In this document: one piece after another, positions 52,666 through 61,525 of the stretch
Numbering within the stretch: position 1 is the first letter of the stretch
How the letters are laid out: each line of letters starts with the position of its first letter
Source of the DNA: Oscillatoria sp. FACHB-1406
GTDB lineage: Bacteria; Cyanobacteriota; Cyanobacteriia; Cyanobacteriales; Spirulinaceae
Direction of reading: 5' to 3'
NCBI RefSeq assembly: GCF_014698145.1
Contig: NZ_JACJSM010000007.1
Coordinates: 62,001-126,000 of the forward strand
DNA length: 64,000 nt
Translations under genes and position numbers: made by a program
Notes under the pieces: generated by a model
Databases searched by the model: none
The model's input: the letters and a program-made list of their open reading frames with translations, nothing else
Told to the model about the DNA's origin: nothing

Positions 52666-52696
52666 TTCGTAATTCGTAATTCGTAATTCGTAATTT
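52665..52696. repeat. Short tandem repeat AATTCGT, four and a half units
   Basis: The 7-base word AATTCGT (AATTCGTAATTCGT...) is repeated four times immediately after the second cyclase stop codon. Similar word repeats occur after sdhA (63254-63413). Probably slippage-generated and unrelated to expression. Confidence 0.9.
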
Positions 52697-52716
52697 GAGG
52701 TCACAAGCCTCTAATT

Positions 52717-53694
52717 TTAAAAGTACTGGCGATACACCTCCATTGCCGCGCGATGCAGGATAGAATGGCGATAAATTAAACCCTGAATATTTTTATCGTA
52801 GCCGCCCCCAATCACGCAAGCAACCGGATAGCCCGCCGCAGCGCAACTGCTTAATACCATCATCTCGCGTCGGTAGAGTCCGCGATCGCTCATTGCCAAT
52901 TTTCCCAAGCGATCGCTAACATGAGTATCAACTCCCGCATCGTACAAAACTAAATCAGGGCGGACTTGCGATAACAAATCGGGCAAAGATCGCGCCAAAA
53001 TTTGTAAGTATCCGTCATCATCAAGTCCTTGCGGTAAAGGAATATCGAGATCGCTTTGCTGTTTTTTGGCGGGAAAATTAATCTCGCAGTGCATCGAAAA
53101 AGTAAAAACGCGATCGTCATTTTGAAAAATATAAGCCGTACCGTCGCCTTGATGCACGTCCAAATCGATAATCAAGATTTTTTGGGCTAAATTGAATTGT
53201 TGCAGAACGCGAGAAGCAATGGCGAGATCGTTGAAAATACAAAACCCAGAACCGTAACTCGGAAACGCATGATGGGTTCCGCCCGCCGTATTGCAAGCCA
53301 AACCGCACTCTAACGCCCGTTTCGCCGCTAACACCGTTCCCCCCACCGCCGTTAGCGTTCGCTTCACCAGCGCCGTACTCCAAGGCAAACCGATGCGCCG
53401 CTGCGCCTTTGCATCCAAGGTTCCCTCGCAGTAAGCGCGGGCGTATTCGGGCGTATGCACGAGTTCCAGCCATTCTAAAGGAGGAACCTCCGGGCGTTGG
53501 ATTTGTTCGGGTTGAATGATGCCATCCGCGAGCAACAGTTCGCACAAGAGTTTAAACTTGGGCATGGGGAAACGATGGCCTTCCGGAAGCGGCGCAACGT
53601 AATCGGGGTGGTAGATAATGGGGAGATTCAATCTCTTTCCGCTCCTTGGTTCTAGGCGCGCTCGGTTATCTATTGCGAATGGCACTGAATCCAT
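52717..53694 (-). CDS. Histone deacetylase-family (acetoin utilisation-like) deacetylase
   Basis: 325 residues, class II HDAC-like. The catalytic zinc site is recognisable: GGTHHAFPSYGSGFC (His141, His142), DLDVHQGDGTA (Asp177, Asp179, His181), and a third Asp in LYDAGVDTHVSD, plus a Tyr in the GGGYDKN loop. Bacterial members deacetylate polyamines or acetyl-coenzyme substrates or proteins; the cyanobacterial substrate is not known. No signal peptide, so cytosolic. The upstream lipoprotein gene is on the same strand, 60 bases away; the two are probably expressed separately. Confidence 0.92.
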   Translation of the reverse strand: MDSVPFAIDNRARLEPRSGKRLNLPIIYHPDYVAPLPEGHRFPMPKFKLLCELLLADGIIQPEQIQRPEVPPLEWLELVHTPEYARAYCEGTLDAKAQRRIGLPWSTALVKRTLTAVGGTVLAAKRALECGLACNTAGGTHHAFPSYGSGFCIFNDLAIASRVLQQFNLAQKILIIDLDVHQGDGTAYIFQNDDRVFTFSMHCEINFPAKKQQSDLDIPLPQGLDDDGYLQILARSLPDLLSQVRPDLVLYDAGVDTHVSDRLGKLAMSDRGLYRREMMVLSSCAAAGYPVACVIGGGYDKNIQGLIYRHSILHRAAMEVYRQYF

Positions 53695-53754
53695 CGAGAA
53701 CGCTCCCGAGATCCAATGCCATTCATTCCTTAAATTAATTAACTAACTCATTAA

Positions 53755-54657
53755 TTAACGCCGTCTGCGTCCGCCGCCAGAATAACTGCGACGAGGACTC
53801 GATTGGCGACCGCTTCCAAAGCTGCCACCGCTTGGACGGCGGTCGGTGGGACGAGTTTGATTCGACCGACGCAAGGTACTCGAACCATACCCAGAACCCG
53901 TGCTGCGAGAACGATTCGTTTGCGAAGGCGGGGGCGCAGTGCGGCGCGTTGTCGTTGTGGGCGGCGCAGTTCTCAAGCTGCCGGAGGTGCGGAAGGTTTC
54001 ACGGTTGCGAACGGCGGCAGGCGGTGCGTTGTAGCGGGTTTGGTACTGTCGCACTGCGGTATCGTAACTGCTACCGTAACCGCCGTATCCTCGCAAAATG
54101 CCACCGGATTGATAGACGGGGGGAACGTAGTATTGCGGTCTAAATAATAGACTGCCGATCGCTTGTCCGGCTAAAGCACCGGCAAACGGAGTCCAAAAGC
54201 TGGATTCTTGACGGACGATGACGGTTTCCCGCTGTCCGGTTTGCGGGTTGGTTTGGGTTTCGGTGACGTTGTGGACGTATTCGATTTTGAAGTCTTCGCT
54301 GAGATACATCGCGGGTTGACCGTTCTCAACGTTCAGATAAGTTTTTTCTCCAGCTTTAACTTGTTCGTCGGTAAGCCGCGCCATCTGCAAGTTTTGGGTG
54401 CGGAAGGCGGGGGGAACGCCTGCTGGGGTGTTCAGCAGCATGAGGTTATAGGTTCCATCTACGTCGTTGTAGGTGGCTTGTTGGACGGGATATTTACCGT
54501 CGTTGAGGGGAGGAGAGTTAACTTGAGTGCGGTTGGCGCTAGAATTTTGCGGAATTTGCGTCGATGAGGAACCGCCACAAGCAACTGTTGTGAAACATAA
54601 GACGAGGGACATAGCGAGTGGAAGCAGTCTTCGCAGCATTTTTGAGATGAGTGGCAT
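53755..54657 (-). CDS. Low-complexity lipoprotein
   Basis: 300 residues. Signal peptide with lipobox (LCFTTVACGGSS, Cys27), a Ser/Asn/Thr linker, then a soluble domain (about 50-160, KYPVQQATYNDVDGTYNLML, RQESSFWTPFAGALAGQAIG) with a short hydrophobic segment that could be membrane-associated. The C-terminal 130 residues are low-complexity: Arg/Ser/Thr/Pro/Gly (for example TAPPTTTTRRTAPPPSQTNR and RRSYSGGGRRRR). Cationic tails such as this can bind nucleic acid, polysaccharide or the cell wall. It is not a family I can name. HIP1-poor. Confidence 0.75.
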   Translation of the reverse strand: MPLISKMLRRLLPLAMSLVLCFTTVACGGSSSTQIPQNSSANRTQVNSPPLNDGKYPVQQATYNDVDGTYNLMLLNTPAGVPPAFRTQNLQMARLTDEQVKAGEKTYLNVENGQPAMYLSEDFKIEYVHNVTETQTNPQTGQRETVIVRQESSFWTPFAGALAGQAIGSLLFRPQYYVPPVYQSGGILRGYGGYGSSYDTAVRQYQTRYNAPPAAVRNRETFRTSGSLRTAPPTTTTRRTAPPPSQTNRSRSTGSGYGSSTLRRSNQTRPTDRRPSGGSFGSGRQSSPRRSYSGGGRRRR

Positions 54658-54814
54658 ATCGAATCTTTTAGTTAGATCTTAAACTTGCGGACAGAAAGCC
54701 TGTAGCACGGCTTTCCGTACCTGACTACTACCATTGTACGCGCTGTCGCTAGAGAGTACGTTCTCTAAATCGTTGCACTGGCTTACGCTGCTGCGAAGGA
54801 ACGGTTAAAATAAT

Positions 54815-54840
54815 GGTGCGTTACGCTGCGCTAACGTACC
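54815..54840. repeat. Dispersed palindrome, family A
   Basis: GGTGCGTTA, loop CGCTGCGC, TAACGTACC (one mismatch), followed by CTACTTTC and preceded by AATAAT. Same orientation as 11181 and 57465. Confidence 0.85.
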
Positions 54841-54865
54841 CTACTTTCTTTTGTGAGATCGGGTA

Positions 54866-54891
54866 TAGGGACGTTAAGTTTAACGTCCCTA
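54866..54891. repeat. Dispersed palindrome, family C
   Basis: TAGGGACGTTAA, loop GT, TTAACGTCCCTA. Second member of the family whose longer copy is at 31867-31894. Confidence 0.9.
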
Positions 54892-54904
54892 GGATTGAAA
54901 AGGG

Positions 54905-56713
54905 TTATGATGCGATCGCGTTTTCCATCCATCCTTTCAGCGTTGCTACCACATCTTCAATCGCAATTTCTTGCGCTTCTTTCGTGGCGCGCTGCACGAC
55001 TTCGACTTTTCCTTGTTTGAGCGATCGCCCGGTTACAATTCGATAGGGGATGCCGATTAAATCTGCATCTTTAAATTTAAACCCGGCGCGCGCGTCGCGA
55101 TCGTCGAGCAGGGTTTCAATTCCCGCTTGATTCATCTCTGCATACAGTTTCTCTGCCGCTGCCATTGCTTCGCTGTCGCTGATGTTGGGAACGACGATAA
55201 TGGCATGGTAAGGCGCGATCGCAACCGGCCAAATGATACCATCCTTATCGTGAGACTGTTCCACTGCCGCTTGCGCCAACCGCGATACGCCCACGCCGTA
55301 ACATCCCATCACTAACGGCAATTCTTCCCCTTGTTCGTTGGTAAACGTTGCTTCCATCGCTGCGGAATATTTAGTTCCCAACTGGAAAATATGCCCGACT
55401 TCAATGCCGCGCGCCGATTTTAAAACTTGCTGGGAATCGTGCAGGGCGCGATCGCCCGCTACTGATTTTTGCAGGTTTACCACGCGGGAAGGGAGGGTAA
55501 ATTCTTTGCCCCAATTCGCCCCAAAAACGTGATATCCCGGCTCGTTTGCCCCGGTAACGAAGTTTTTCATCTCCGCAACGGTTTCATCGGCAAAACGCAC
55601 GAATTTCGGATGAATATCCTTCGATTTTTGCAGGTAATCGTCGCTTAAATCGGGGGAGATATAGCCCGTCGGTAGCTGTTGTGCCGCCCATTTTTGCATC
55701 GCTTCGGCTTCAGGAACCGTGAGGGAAAGGAGCGTTTTTGCGCCAAACTCCGAAGCCATTTTACTCAACTCATTTTGGAGTTTAACTTCATTAACATCGC
55801 GATCGCCCCGAATGCTAACCAACACTAAAATGAGCTTACCGTTATCGCCAACCGCCTCGTACAGGACGTTTTTCACGATATTCGTCGGCGAACACTTGGC
55901 AAATTCTGCCAAAGATGCGATCGTCGGCGTATTCGGCGTTTCCCGTTTCTCGAACTTCTCAAACGGCGACTCTACCGCATCCGGCGGCAGCGAAGTCGCT
56001 TTCTCTACATTTGCCGCATACTTGCCATCTTCGGTGTAGAGAACCTCATCTTCTCCCGCATCCGCCAGCACCATAAATTCCTGCGATCCCGAACCCCCAA
56101 TCGCGCCCGAATCCGCTTCCACTGCCACAAAATCCAAGCCGCAACGCCGAAACATATTGCGATAAGCCACATCCATATCGGCGTAAGTTTTCTTCAAACT
56201 TTCCTCATCCGCATGGAAAGAATAGCCATCTTTCATAATAAATTCCCGTCCGCGCATCAACCCAAAACGCGGACGAATTTCATCGCGAAATTTACTTTGA
56301 ATTTGATACAAATGCTGCGGTAATTGGCGATAGGAACGAATGCTTTCTTTCGCAACTGTCGTAATCACTTCCTCGTGAGTCGGCCCGAGGGCAACTTCTC
56401 GCCCCTGACGATCCTCAAAAGCGAACATAATCCCTTCCGCCTTTGTATAAGTATCCCAGCGGCCCGACTCCTTCCACAACTCCGACGGTTGCAACTGCGG
56501 AAGCAAACATTCTTGCGCCCCCGTCGCGTTCATCTCCTCGCGCACGATTTGGGACACTTTTTGCAGCACGCGCCACATCAGGGGGAGATAGCTATAAATC
56601 CCGCTGCCGATGCGTCGGATATAGCCCGCCCGCAGCAGCAGTTGGTGGCTGGGAATGACAGCTTCGGCTGGGCTTTCCTTAAGCGTGACAAAAAGCATCT
56701 GAGACAGTCGCAT
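54905..56713 (-). CDS. proS: Prolyl-tRNA synthetase
   Basis: 602 residues, the bacterial-type enzyme with an editing insertion, which charges tRNA-Pro in the cytosol. Class II motifs: motif 1 region near [20 protein letters not shown], motif 2 in [20 protein letters not shown], and motif 3 in [16 protein letters not shown]. The editing domain lies between (about 225-400), with the [20 protein letters not shown] segment. Start [18 protein letters not shown] is typical. It stands alone on the minus strand, with repeat-rich ends on both sides. Confidence 0.96.
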   Translation of the reverse strand: MRLSQMLFVTLKESPAEAVIPSHQLLLRAGYIRRIGSGIYSYLPLMWRVLQKVSQIVREEMNATGAQECLLPQLQPSELWKESGRWDTYTKAEGIMFAFEDRQGREVALGPTHEEVITTVAKESIRSYRQLPQHLYQIQSKFRDEIRPRFGLMRGREFIMKDGYSFHADEESLKKTYADMDVAYRNMFRRCGLDFVAVEADSGAIGGSGSQEFMVLADAGEDEVLYTEDGKYAANVEKATSLPPDAVESPFEKFEKRETPNTPTIASLAEFAKCSPTNIVKNVLYEAVGDNGKLILVLVSIRGDRDVNEVKLQNELSKMASEFGAKTLLSLTVPEAEAMQKWAAQQLPTGYISPDLSDDYLQKSKDIHPKFVRFADETVAEMKNFVTGANEPGYHVFGANWGKEFTLPSRVVNLQKSVAGDRALHDSQQVLKSARGIEVGHIFQLGTKYSAAMEATFTNEQGEELPLVMGCYGVGVSRLAQAAVEQSHDKDGIIWPVAIAPYHAIIVVPNISDSEAMAAAEKLYAEMNQAGIETLLDDRDARAGFKFKDADLIGIPYRIVTGRSLKQGKVEVVQRATKEAQEIAIEDVVATLKGWMENAIAS

Positions 56714-56789
56714 CGGTCGTTTTCCCCTTGTGGTGGTGTCGGATGACTATTATCGCACTGGTTGCGCGTTGATGGGTCTTGTCTCATTC

Positions 56790-57356
56790 TCAATCTCGGG
56801 CGCGGGCGGAATCTTCAAACGGTTCAACCCGTCTTTCCCTTCTAAATTTAAGATAACTTTCCCCTTTCGGCGTGATGTAAAAATGTTCCTTAACTTCTCT
56901 ACTTTTCCCATCGTTTATTAGCAAGGTTGCTCTTCCCTTTCCCTGGGGGTTTGCAATTAAACCCAGTCTTCTAAGTCTATCTAGTTCATTAGAGAAAAAG
57001 TGGGAAGTATTGTCTACCTTGACTAAAAAGGGTTCTGAAGACATGAGCTTCTTTAAAATATTCAGTTCACTCTCAGTTACAAAGCTTTCAATAAGAAATT
57101 GAAGTTGTTCGATTTCATACTTTTGCTTAGTTTGCTCTTCTTCGATCCGTTGGATGAATTCTAATTTCCATCCTCCCGGCAATTCTGCTTTCGATAAAAA
57201 TTCTGTAAATCAGGGTAGGATAGAGATAAAGATCGAGATTAATCCCTCGTTATCAAAACTGAGGAGCTTTGCGGAATGCAAAATGGCAAGTGCTACACCA
57301 ACTACCGATATAGCAATTTTCACGAAATTTAAAGGTTTAGTGCGATTTCCAAGCAT
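56790..57356 (-). pseudogene. Membrane-anchored winged-helix gene interrupted by an in-frame TGA
   Basis: Reading from the ATG at 57356: MLGNRTKPLNFVKIAISVVG then a hydrophobic helix (VALAILHSAKLL), then ISIFISILP and the stop TGA at 57212-57210, after which the same frame continues FTEFLSKAELPGGWKLEFIQ through a coiled coil to a winged-helix-like domain (SELNILKKLMSSEPFLVKVD, HFFSNELDRLRRLGLIANPQ). The TGA replaces a residue that in relatives is likely Trp. So the 130-codon frame from a TTG at 57182 is a fragment of a 188-codon gene with a nonsense mutation, not an independent gene. Confidence 0.72.
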
Positions 57357-57464
57357 CACTAAAATTCAGGGTAACGAATTAGTTTATTGCGTTTTTCTTT
57401 CGAGTGAGGGACGAATGCCAAAATCAAAAAGATTGCACAATCCTGAAATACTGGTCAAAATAAT

Positions 57465-57490
57465 GGTGCGTTACGCTCCGCTAACGCACC
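57465..57490. repeat. Dispersed palindrome, family A
   Basis: GGTGCGTTA, loop CGCTCCGC, TAACGCACC, followed by CTACTTTC; preceded by AATAAT, as at 54815. Perfect arms. Confidence 0.9.
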
Positions 57491-57524
57491 CTACTTTCGA
57501 TCGCGATCCTTTTAGAGTTTAATT

Positions 57525-57690
57525 ATGAAAGTCGATCCGCCGCCCGATTTAGCGATCGAAATCGATATGACTTCTCGCACTCAGTTAGATAATTATCGAG
57601 TTAGTCGATCGCTACGTTCGGCAAAGTCAAGTTTCGGGCAGAACCAAAGCGATTGGAGAATTTAGAATTTGGTTACAAGAAAATCTTTAA
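57525..57690 (+). pseudogene. Uma2-family endonuclease remnant
   Basis: From the ATG at 57525 the frame reads PPPDLAIEIDMTSRTQLDNY, which is the conserved acidic core of Uma2 (DUF820) endonuclease-like proteins, common in cyanobacteria. The downstream part, in another frame, reads VSGRTKAIGEFRIWLQENL followed by TAA, like the family C-terminus. The middle of the gene is missing and the frame shifts between the two parts, so this is a remnant by deletion and frameshift. The family call is confident from the N-terminal match; the extent of decay is clear. Confidence 0.7.
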
Positions 57691-57714
57691 TTTACTGCCT
57701 CGAATCCAAAGTAG

Positions 57715-57740
57715 GGTGTGTTAGCGAAGCGTAACGCACC
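57715..57740. repeat. Dispersed palindrome, family A (reverse orientation)
   Basis: GGTGTGTTA, loop GCGAAGCG, TAACGCACC; preceded by AAAGTA and followed by ATCATCTTAAC. It faces the copy at 57465, so the Uma2 remnant sits between two inverted copies. Confidence 0.88.
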
Positions 57741-57774
57741 ATCATCTTAACTCCATTTGCCCAAAGCATTGCCT

Positions 57775-57802
57775 GTAGAGACGTTGTATACAACGTCTCT
57801 AC
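57775..57802. repeat. Dispersed palindrome, family D
   Basis: GTAGAGACGTTGTA joined to its reverse complement TACAACGTCTCTAC: a perfect 28-base palindrome, followed by AGTTTTTA, which would also act as a terminator. Related to 20249-20266. Confidence 0.9.
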
Positions 57803-57875
57803 AGTTTTTAAGAAAGATCATATGAATCGTATTTAAGAGGTTTTTTTCTCGGCAATAATGCAATAAACTTAATCT

Positions 57876-58340
57876 CTAAGCGCTATAGGAATCGAATAGC
57901 GGAAGGCGGTTAATTTGAGAGGGTTGAACTTGCGGGCTAGATTGTTTGGGAGCGATCGCGGGAGGACGAGTCAGAGCGAAGCAAATCCCTCCAAAACACA
58001 ACAGAATAAAGATGACAAAACATCTTTGTTGAAATTGAATTTTTTGCTTGGCGGCTATCAGTTGTTGCTGCAATCGATCCAACCGCCGCGCGAGGCGATC
58101 TTCAACATTATCAATCGCGCCGTAAAGCGATCGCATCTCGCTCGAAATCTCAGCGTTTCTGCCTCGATGCGCCGCCTCCGGTTCAATGGGTTCAATTTTA
58201 CGAAGGTAACTCGCAACTGCCGACGGTTGCGCCACAACCGGCAACATTTTCGCAGGTTTCTTCTCGAAGGGCAGTTCTAAGGGACGATTGGGAGAGGGGC
58301 GACTCGACTCTAAATCGATGGAGGGCTTGCGTTTGTTCAT
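57876..58340 (-). CDS. Small membrane protein with coiled coil, unrecognised
   Basis: 154 residues from the ATG at 58340 (MNKRKPSIDLESSRPSPNRP); upstream codons in the frame include MCLTCPPN and look like intergenic sequence. The N-terminal part is Pro/Ser/Lys-rich, then a coiled coil (about 75-110, AIDNVEDRLARRLDRLQQQL), one membrane helix (about 112-130, FVIFILLCFGGICFALTRPP) and a short Pro/Gln tail. A cytosolic or septal, single-span protein; function unknown. Divergent from the YdcF gene. I find no family signature. Confidence 0.7.
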   Translation of the reverse strand: MNKRKPSIDLESSRPSPNRPLELPFEKKPAKMLPVVAQPSAVASYLRKIEPIEPEAAHRGRNAEISSEMRSLYGAIDNVEDRLARRLDRLQQQLIAAKQKIQFQQRCFVIFILLCFGGICFALTRPPAIAPKQSSPQVQPSQINRLPLFDSYSA

Positions 58341-58439
58341 GGAAGGGGATGCTATGTTGGGGGGACAGGTCAAGCACATGGTACAATCGTATCGCATCAG
58401 CGGCGATTTTAATACTGACGTACTGAATTGAAGCGAGTA

Positions 58440-59231
58440 ATGTTTCTATTTGTTTCTAAACTGCTGCCGCTGTTGATTTATCCCGTCGGCTTAACCTTCT
58501 TGTTGCTGGCGGTGGCGGGGGCGCTATCCTGGTACAAATCGCGCTGGACATTCGCACCCATCGCCTTAGCGCTGGCGGTGTTATGGCTGGCGAGTGCGGG
58601 CGGGATTAATGGGGCGTTGGTGCGATCGCTAGAATTGCAGAATCTTCCGCGCGGCGAAATGCCAACCGCCGATGCGATCGTGGTTTTGGGCGGCTGTACG
58701 AAACCCGCTACTCCTCCGCGTGCCTTCCCCGAACTCACCGAAGCGGGCGATCGCGTCCTCTATGCCGCTAAACTTTACAAAGATAAAAAAGCCCCTCTCA
58801 TCGTTGCTGTCGGCGGGCGCATTCCTTGGCTGGGTGGCGGCAAACCCGAAGCAGGCGATATCGCCCAACTGCTGGAATTCATGGGCGTTCCCCCCAGCGC
58901 TATCCTCCAGGAATCTAACTCGCTCAACACATATCAAAATGCCGCAAATGTCAAGCCCATTCTCCAACAGCGCGGGATTCGGCGGGTATTACTTGTAACC
59001 TCAGCGCTACATATGCCGCGATCGCTCCTCGTCTTCCAACGTCAAGGAATCGAGGCAATCGCCGCCCCCACCGACTTTTTAACAACCCTCGCCTCTAATA
59101 ACCCCCAGCAAGCCAGCATCGCCGGTGTCGTGTTCGATCTCGTTCCCGATGTCGCCCGCATCGCCACGACTACGCAAGCGCTGAAAGAATACATCGGTTT
59201 GTGGGTTTATCGCTTGCGGGGATGGGCGTGA
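58440..59231 (+). CDS. YdcF-family (DUF218) protein
   Basis: 263 residues from the ATG at 58440 (MFLFVSKLLPLLIYPVGLTF); a TTG at 58428 adds four residues and is less likely. Two or three N-terminal membrane helices (about 5-60) precede a DUF218 domain on the outer side with the conserved ADAIVVLGGCTKPATP, ESNSLNTYQNA and LLVTSALHMPRS segments. Family members such as SanA and YdcF influence cell envelope or peptidoglycan permeability. The gene is on its own transcript, with the small membrane-protein gene divergent from it. Confidence 0.9.
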   Translation: MFLFVSKLLPLLIYPVGLTFLLLAVAGALSWYKSRWTFAPIALALAVLWLASAGGINGALVRSLELQNLPRGEMPTADAIVVLGGCTKPATPPRAFPELTEAGDRVLYAAKLYKDKKAPLIVAVGGRIPWLGGGKPEAGDIAQLLEFMGVPPSAILQESNSLNTYQNAANVKPILQQRGIRRVLLVTSALHMPRSLLVFQRQGIEAIAAPTDFLTTLASNNPQQASIAGVVFDLVPDVARIATTTQALKEYIGLWVYRLRGWA

Positions 59232-59470
59232 TGAGGGGTGAAGAGGGGATAGCGCTTCGACACTTCGACAAGCTCAGTGCAGCGCTTCGCGGCAGTCGAG
59301 GTAAGTCGAGACTCAGCGCACGCTCGAGCAGTTCAACAGACTCCCTTCGGCAAACTTCCTCACCCCCCCCAGCTTAGGACTCTCTTTGTCCATTCAGGTA
59401 AAATTATGGTACATATAAAAATTAGAGATATTTAAGAAACTTCGTAAAGCGCGACTAAGGAGAGAAGGCG

Positions 59471-59590
59471 ATGACCATTTTAAAAGTGCTGTTGTTCTTG
59501 TTGCCCCTAGCATTTGCTCTTGGCTGGGTTGCCTATCAAATTGGCGGTCCCGCCCTCAAACAAGGCCAAGATTTTTTAAATAAGCCGTAA
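59471..59590 (+). CDS. psbY: PsbY-like photosystem II small membrane protein
   Basis: 39 residues: one membrane helix (LLFLLPLAFALGWVAYQI) followed by GGPALKQGQDFL. The spacing of the helix, the W and the C-terminal AL-Q-Q pattern match PsbY, a low-molecular-mass photosystem II subunit at the edge of the complex near cytochrome b559. An AAGGAG ribosome binding site is 5 bases before the ATG, and a terminator follows at 59647. Identification rests on a short peptide, so some doubt remains. The gene stands between the YdcF gene and holA as a single cistron. Confidence 0.65.
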   Translation: MTILKVLLFLLPLAFALGWVAYQIGGPALKQGQDFLNKP

Positions 59591-59646
59591 TGTCGCGATC
59601 GCTTGCAAGTTAAAGCGTCGTTTACATTCTGGTTTAATGACAATAG

Positions 59647-59678
59647 GCTGCTTTCTTTGAGGAGGAAGCAGCTTTTTT
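59647..59678 (+). terminator. Rho-independent terminator of the PsbY-like gene
   Basis: GCTGCTTTC and GGAAGCAGC form a 9-pair stem (one G-U), followed by TTTTTT. It lies 56 bases after the PsbY-like stop and 17 before the holA start. Confidence 0.85.
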
Positions 59679-59694
59679 AGTTGGAGAGACGAAC

Positions 59695-60693
59695 GTGCCG
59701 ACTTATCTGTTTTGGGGCGAAGACGATTTCGCGCTGCATCGAGAAATCGAAAAGTTACGCGAAGAAGTTCTCGATCCGGCCTGGATTCAGTTTAATTATG
59801 AGAAGATTGCAGGAGAACGAGCCGAAAGCGCGATCGCTGCCCTCAACCAAGCGATGACACCCCCATTCGGGACGGGCGGGCGCTGCGTCTGGCTAGCCGA
59901 TACAACGCTAACCCAGCAATGTTCGGATGCGCTACTGACAGAATTGCAGCGCACCCTGCCCGCGATCCCCGAAACTTCAACGTTCATCCTTTCAAGCGTG
60001 AAAAAACCCGACGGGCGCAATAAAGCGACGAAATTGTTGCAAAAACACGCCAGTATCCGCGAGTTTTCCTTAATTCCGCCTTGGAAAACCGATGAATTGG
60101 TGCGAAAGGTAGAAGAGGCGGCGCGGACGACGGGAGTGAAGTTGACGCGGGGCGCGATCGCGTTGTTGGCAGAATCGGTTGGCAGCAATACGCGCCAGTT
60201 GTGGAACGAACTGGAAAAATTAGCGTTGTGGGGCAAAAATACGCGATCGCCCCTTGATGAAGCGATCGTCTCGCGTTTAGTCGCCGCTAATGCCCACAAC
60301 GCCTACAAACTCGCCGATGTTATTCGCAGTGGCAATACCCCCCAAGCGCTGAGTTTAGCAGCAGATTTGCTCGCCAATAACGAACACCCGTTGAGTCTTG
60401 TCGCCCTTTTAACGGGGCGATTTCGGACTTGGTTGCTGTTGCGTCTGGCGATCGACTCGGGCGAAAAGGATGAGAGTAAGATCGCCGCGATCGCAGAAAT
60501 CCCCAATCCCAAGCGCATCTATTACCTGCGCCAAGAAATTCGTTCCCTCTCCGCCCAACAACTCCTCGCCGTTCCGCCCCTTCTGTTACAACTCGAAGTT
60601 AGCCTCAAACGCGGCGCAGAACCTTCCGCCGCCCTCCAAACTCACATCATTCAACTCTGCCAAATTTGTCGGGGAGAAGCGAAATTAGAATAG
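59695..60693 (+). CDS. holA: DNA polymerase III subunit delta
   Basis: 332 residues; the clamp-loader subunit that opens the beta clamp. The N-terminal AAA-like fold starts PTYLFWGEDDFALHREIEKL and has the KNKATKLL-like segment (RNKATKLLQKH) typical of HolA. Domain II and III follow with AHNAYKLADVI and GTPQALSLAADLLANNEHPL, the latter highly conserved. The start is a GTG at 59695. The gene follows a terminator, so it has its own promoter, and its last 9 bases overlap a convergent hypothetical gene. Length is typical for cyanobacteria. Confidence 0.9.
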   Translation: MPTYLFWGEDDFALHREIEKLREEVLDPAWIQFNYEKIAGERAESAIAALNQAMTPPFGTGGRCVWLADTTLTQQCSDALLTELQRTLPAIPETSTFILSSVKKPDGRNKATKLLQKHASIREFSLIPPWKTDELVRKVEEAARTTGVKLTRGAIALLAESVGSNTRQLWNELEKLALWGKNTRSPLDEAIVSRLVAANAHNAYKLADVIRSGNTPQALSLAADLLANNEHPLSLVALLTGRFRTWLLLRLAIDSGEKDESKIAAIAEIPNPKRIYYLRQEIRSLSAQQLLAVPPLLLQLEVSLKRGAEPSAALQTHIIQLCQICRGEAKLE

Positions 60694-61008
60694 CCCACCT
60701 AATAGAATGGCAAACAACGTTAATTGTTGCTCGGTACGATTGACGGCTTCTTTAGATTCCATTTCGAGGGTTCCTTCAAAATCAATACCGTAACCGCTGG
60801 GAACCTCGCACTGCATTTCATCGACAGGAATATAGTAAAGCAGTGGGGTTGTGTGGGCATTGCAAGGGACAACATCGTTCAACTCTTCGGCAGAGGAATG
60901 AGTCGAAGACAAAACCTCTTCGTTTTCCGGTAATGGACTGGCCAGACTTGGAAAACAGAATAATAAAAGGCTGCTAATGGCAATCAAAACGATCGAATAC
61001 TTTTTCAT
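60685..61008 (-). CDS. Small exported hypothetical protein
   Basis: 107 residues from the ATG at 61008 (MKKYSIVLIAISSLLLFCFP), which gives a clean signal peptide with cleavage after LASP-like residues; the upstream in-frame ATG at 61041 precedes it with hydrophilic residues. The mature part contains two cysteines (VVPCNAHTTP and EMQCEVPSGYG) that could form a disulfide bond, and ends in a short hydrophobic stretch (LTLFAILLGGLF). Probably periplasmic or secreted, perhaps with a membrane-tethered C-terminus. I know no homologue. It overlaps the holA end by 9 bases, tail to tail. Confidence 0.6.
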   Translation of the reverse strand: MKKYSIVLIAISSLLLFCFPSLASPLPENEEVLSSTHSSAEELNDVVPCNAHTTPLLYYIPVDEMQCEVPSGYGIDFEGTLEMESKEAVNRTEQQLTLFAILLGGLF

Positions 61009-61525
61009 AAGATTTACTTTATTTTTTGAAGAAGCGGTCAATCCCCTAACCTTAAGTTTTTCTCATCTGAGGGTAGCCCTAGAGATGGCTGACTGCTGCT
61101 AGAGAGCTTTCTTTAAGCACGCTGAAGATCGCCCCAGCAGCCTCCCTTCAGGATTGACCCGATCCGCAAAGCGGAAGCACGAGCTTTTTGAGAATTAAAT
61201 CGGTATTCAACGAGACCTTCCAAGAAAATCTTAATCAATACAGGGCAAACCCGACAGGTTGTGTTACAGTTCTTAGCGTTTAGCGCAAACCCTTGCCAAG
61301 GGAGAGTTTCAATCCGCTCGGTTTTTGCCGCTAAGAGGGTTACAATCGGGGTTACAAGTTTGGAAATGTTTTAACTCGAACCCTCCAAATTTAAGTCGGC
61401 CTTATGCGTTCGATTCTTAAATAATTTAATGGTTCGCCAGCGACCCAGGACGCTTTGTGCCACGATAACAGAGAGAAGTATTGAAAGGCGCGATCCCACA
61501 GGGATCCGCATAGCGGCACGCACTC
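61009..61525. other. 517-base intergenic region before sdhA
   Basis: No gene is supported. It separates a minus-strand gene from sdhA and so contains two promoters. I see no strong hairpin, tandem repeat or known riboswitch core, and no tRNA-like cloverleaf. Confidence 0.6.

Larger units (their letters stand above)
54658..54904. other. Intergenic region with family A and C palindromes
   Basis: 247 bases between the lipoprotein gene and proS (both minus strand). No gene. It contains palindromes at 54815-54840 and 54866-54891. Confidence 0.7.
57357..57875. other. Decayed intergenic region: two palindrome families and a Uma2 remnant
   Basis: No intact gene. From 57465 to 57490 a family A palindrome, 57525-57690 a Uma2 pseudogene, 57715-57740 another family A palindrome in reverse orientation, 57775-57802 a family D palindrome. 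The plus-strand open frame 57154-57522 ends in palindrome sequence and is rejected. Confidence 0.75.

Noticed and set aside
57154-57522. Plus-strand open frame of 122 codons in the region of the interrupted winged-helix gene
   Set aside because: It is antisense to the interrupted gene and its C-terminus is translated palindrome (MVRYAPLTHPTF). A near-identical ending (MVRYAALTYPTF) appears in an unrelated open frame at 54813, proving it comes from the repeat.
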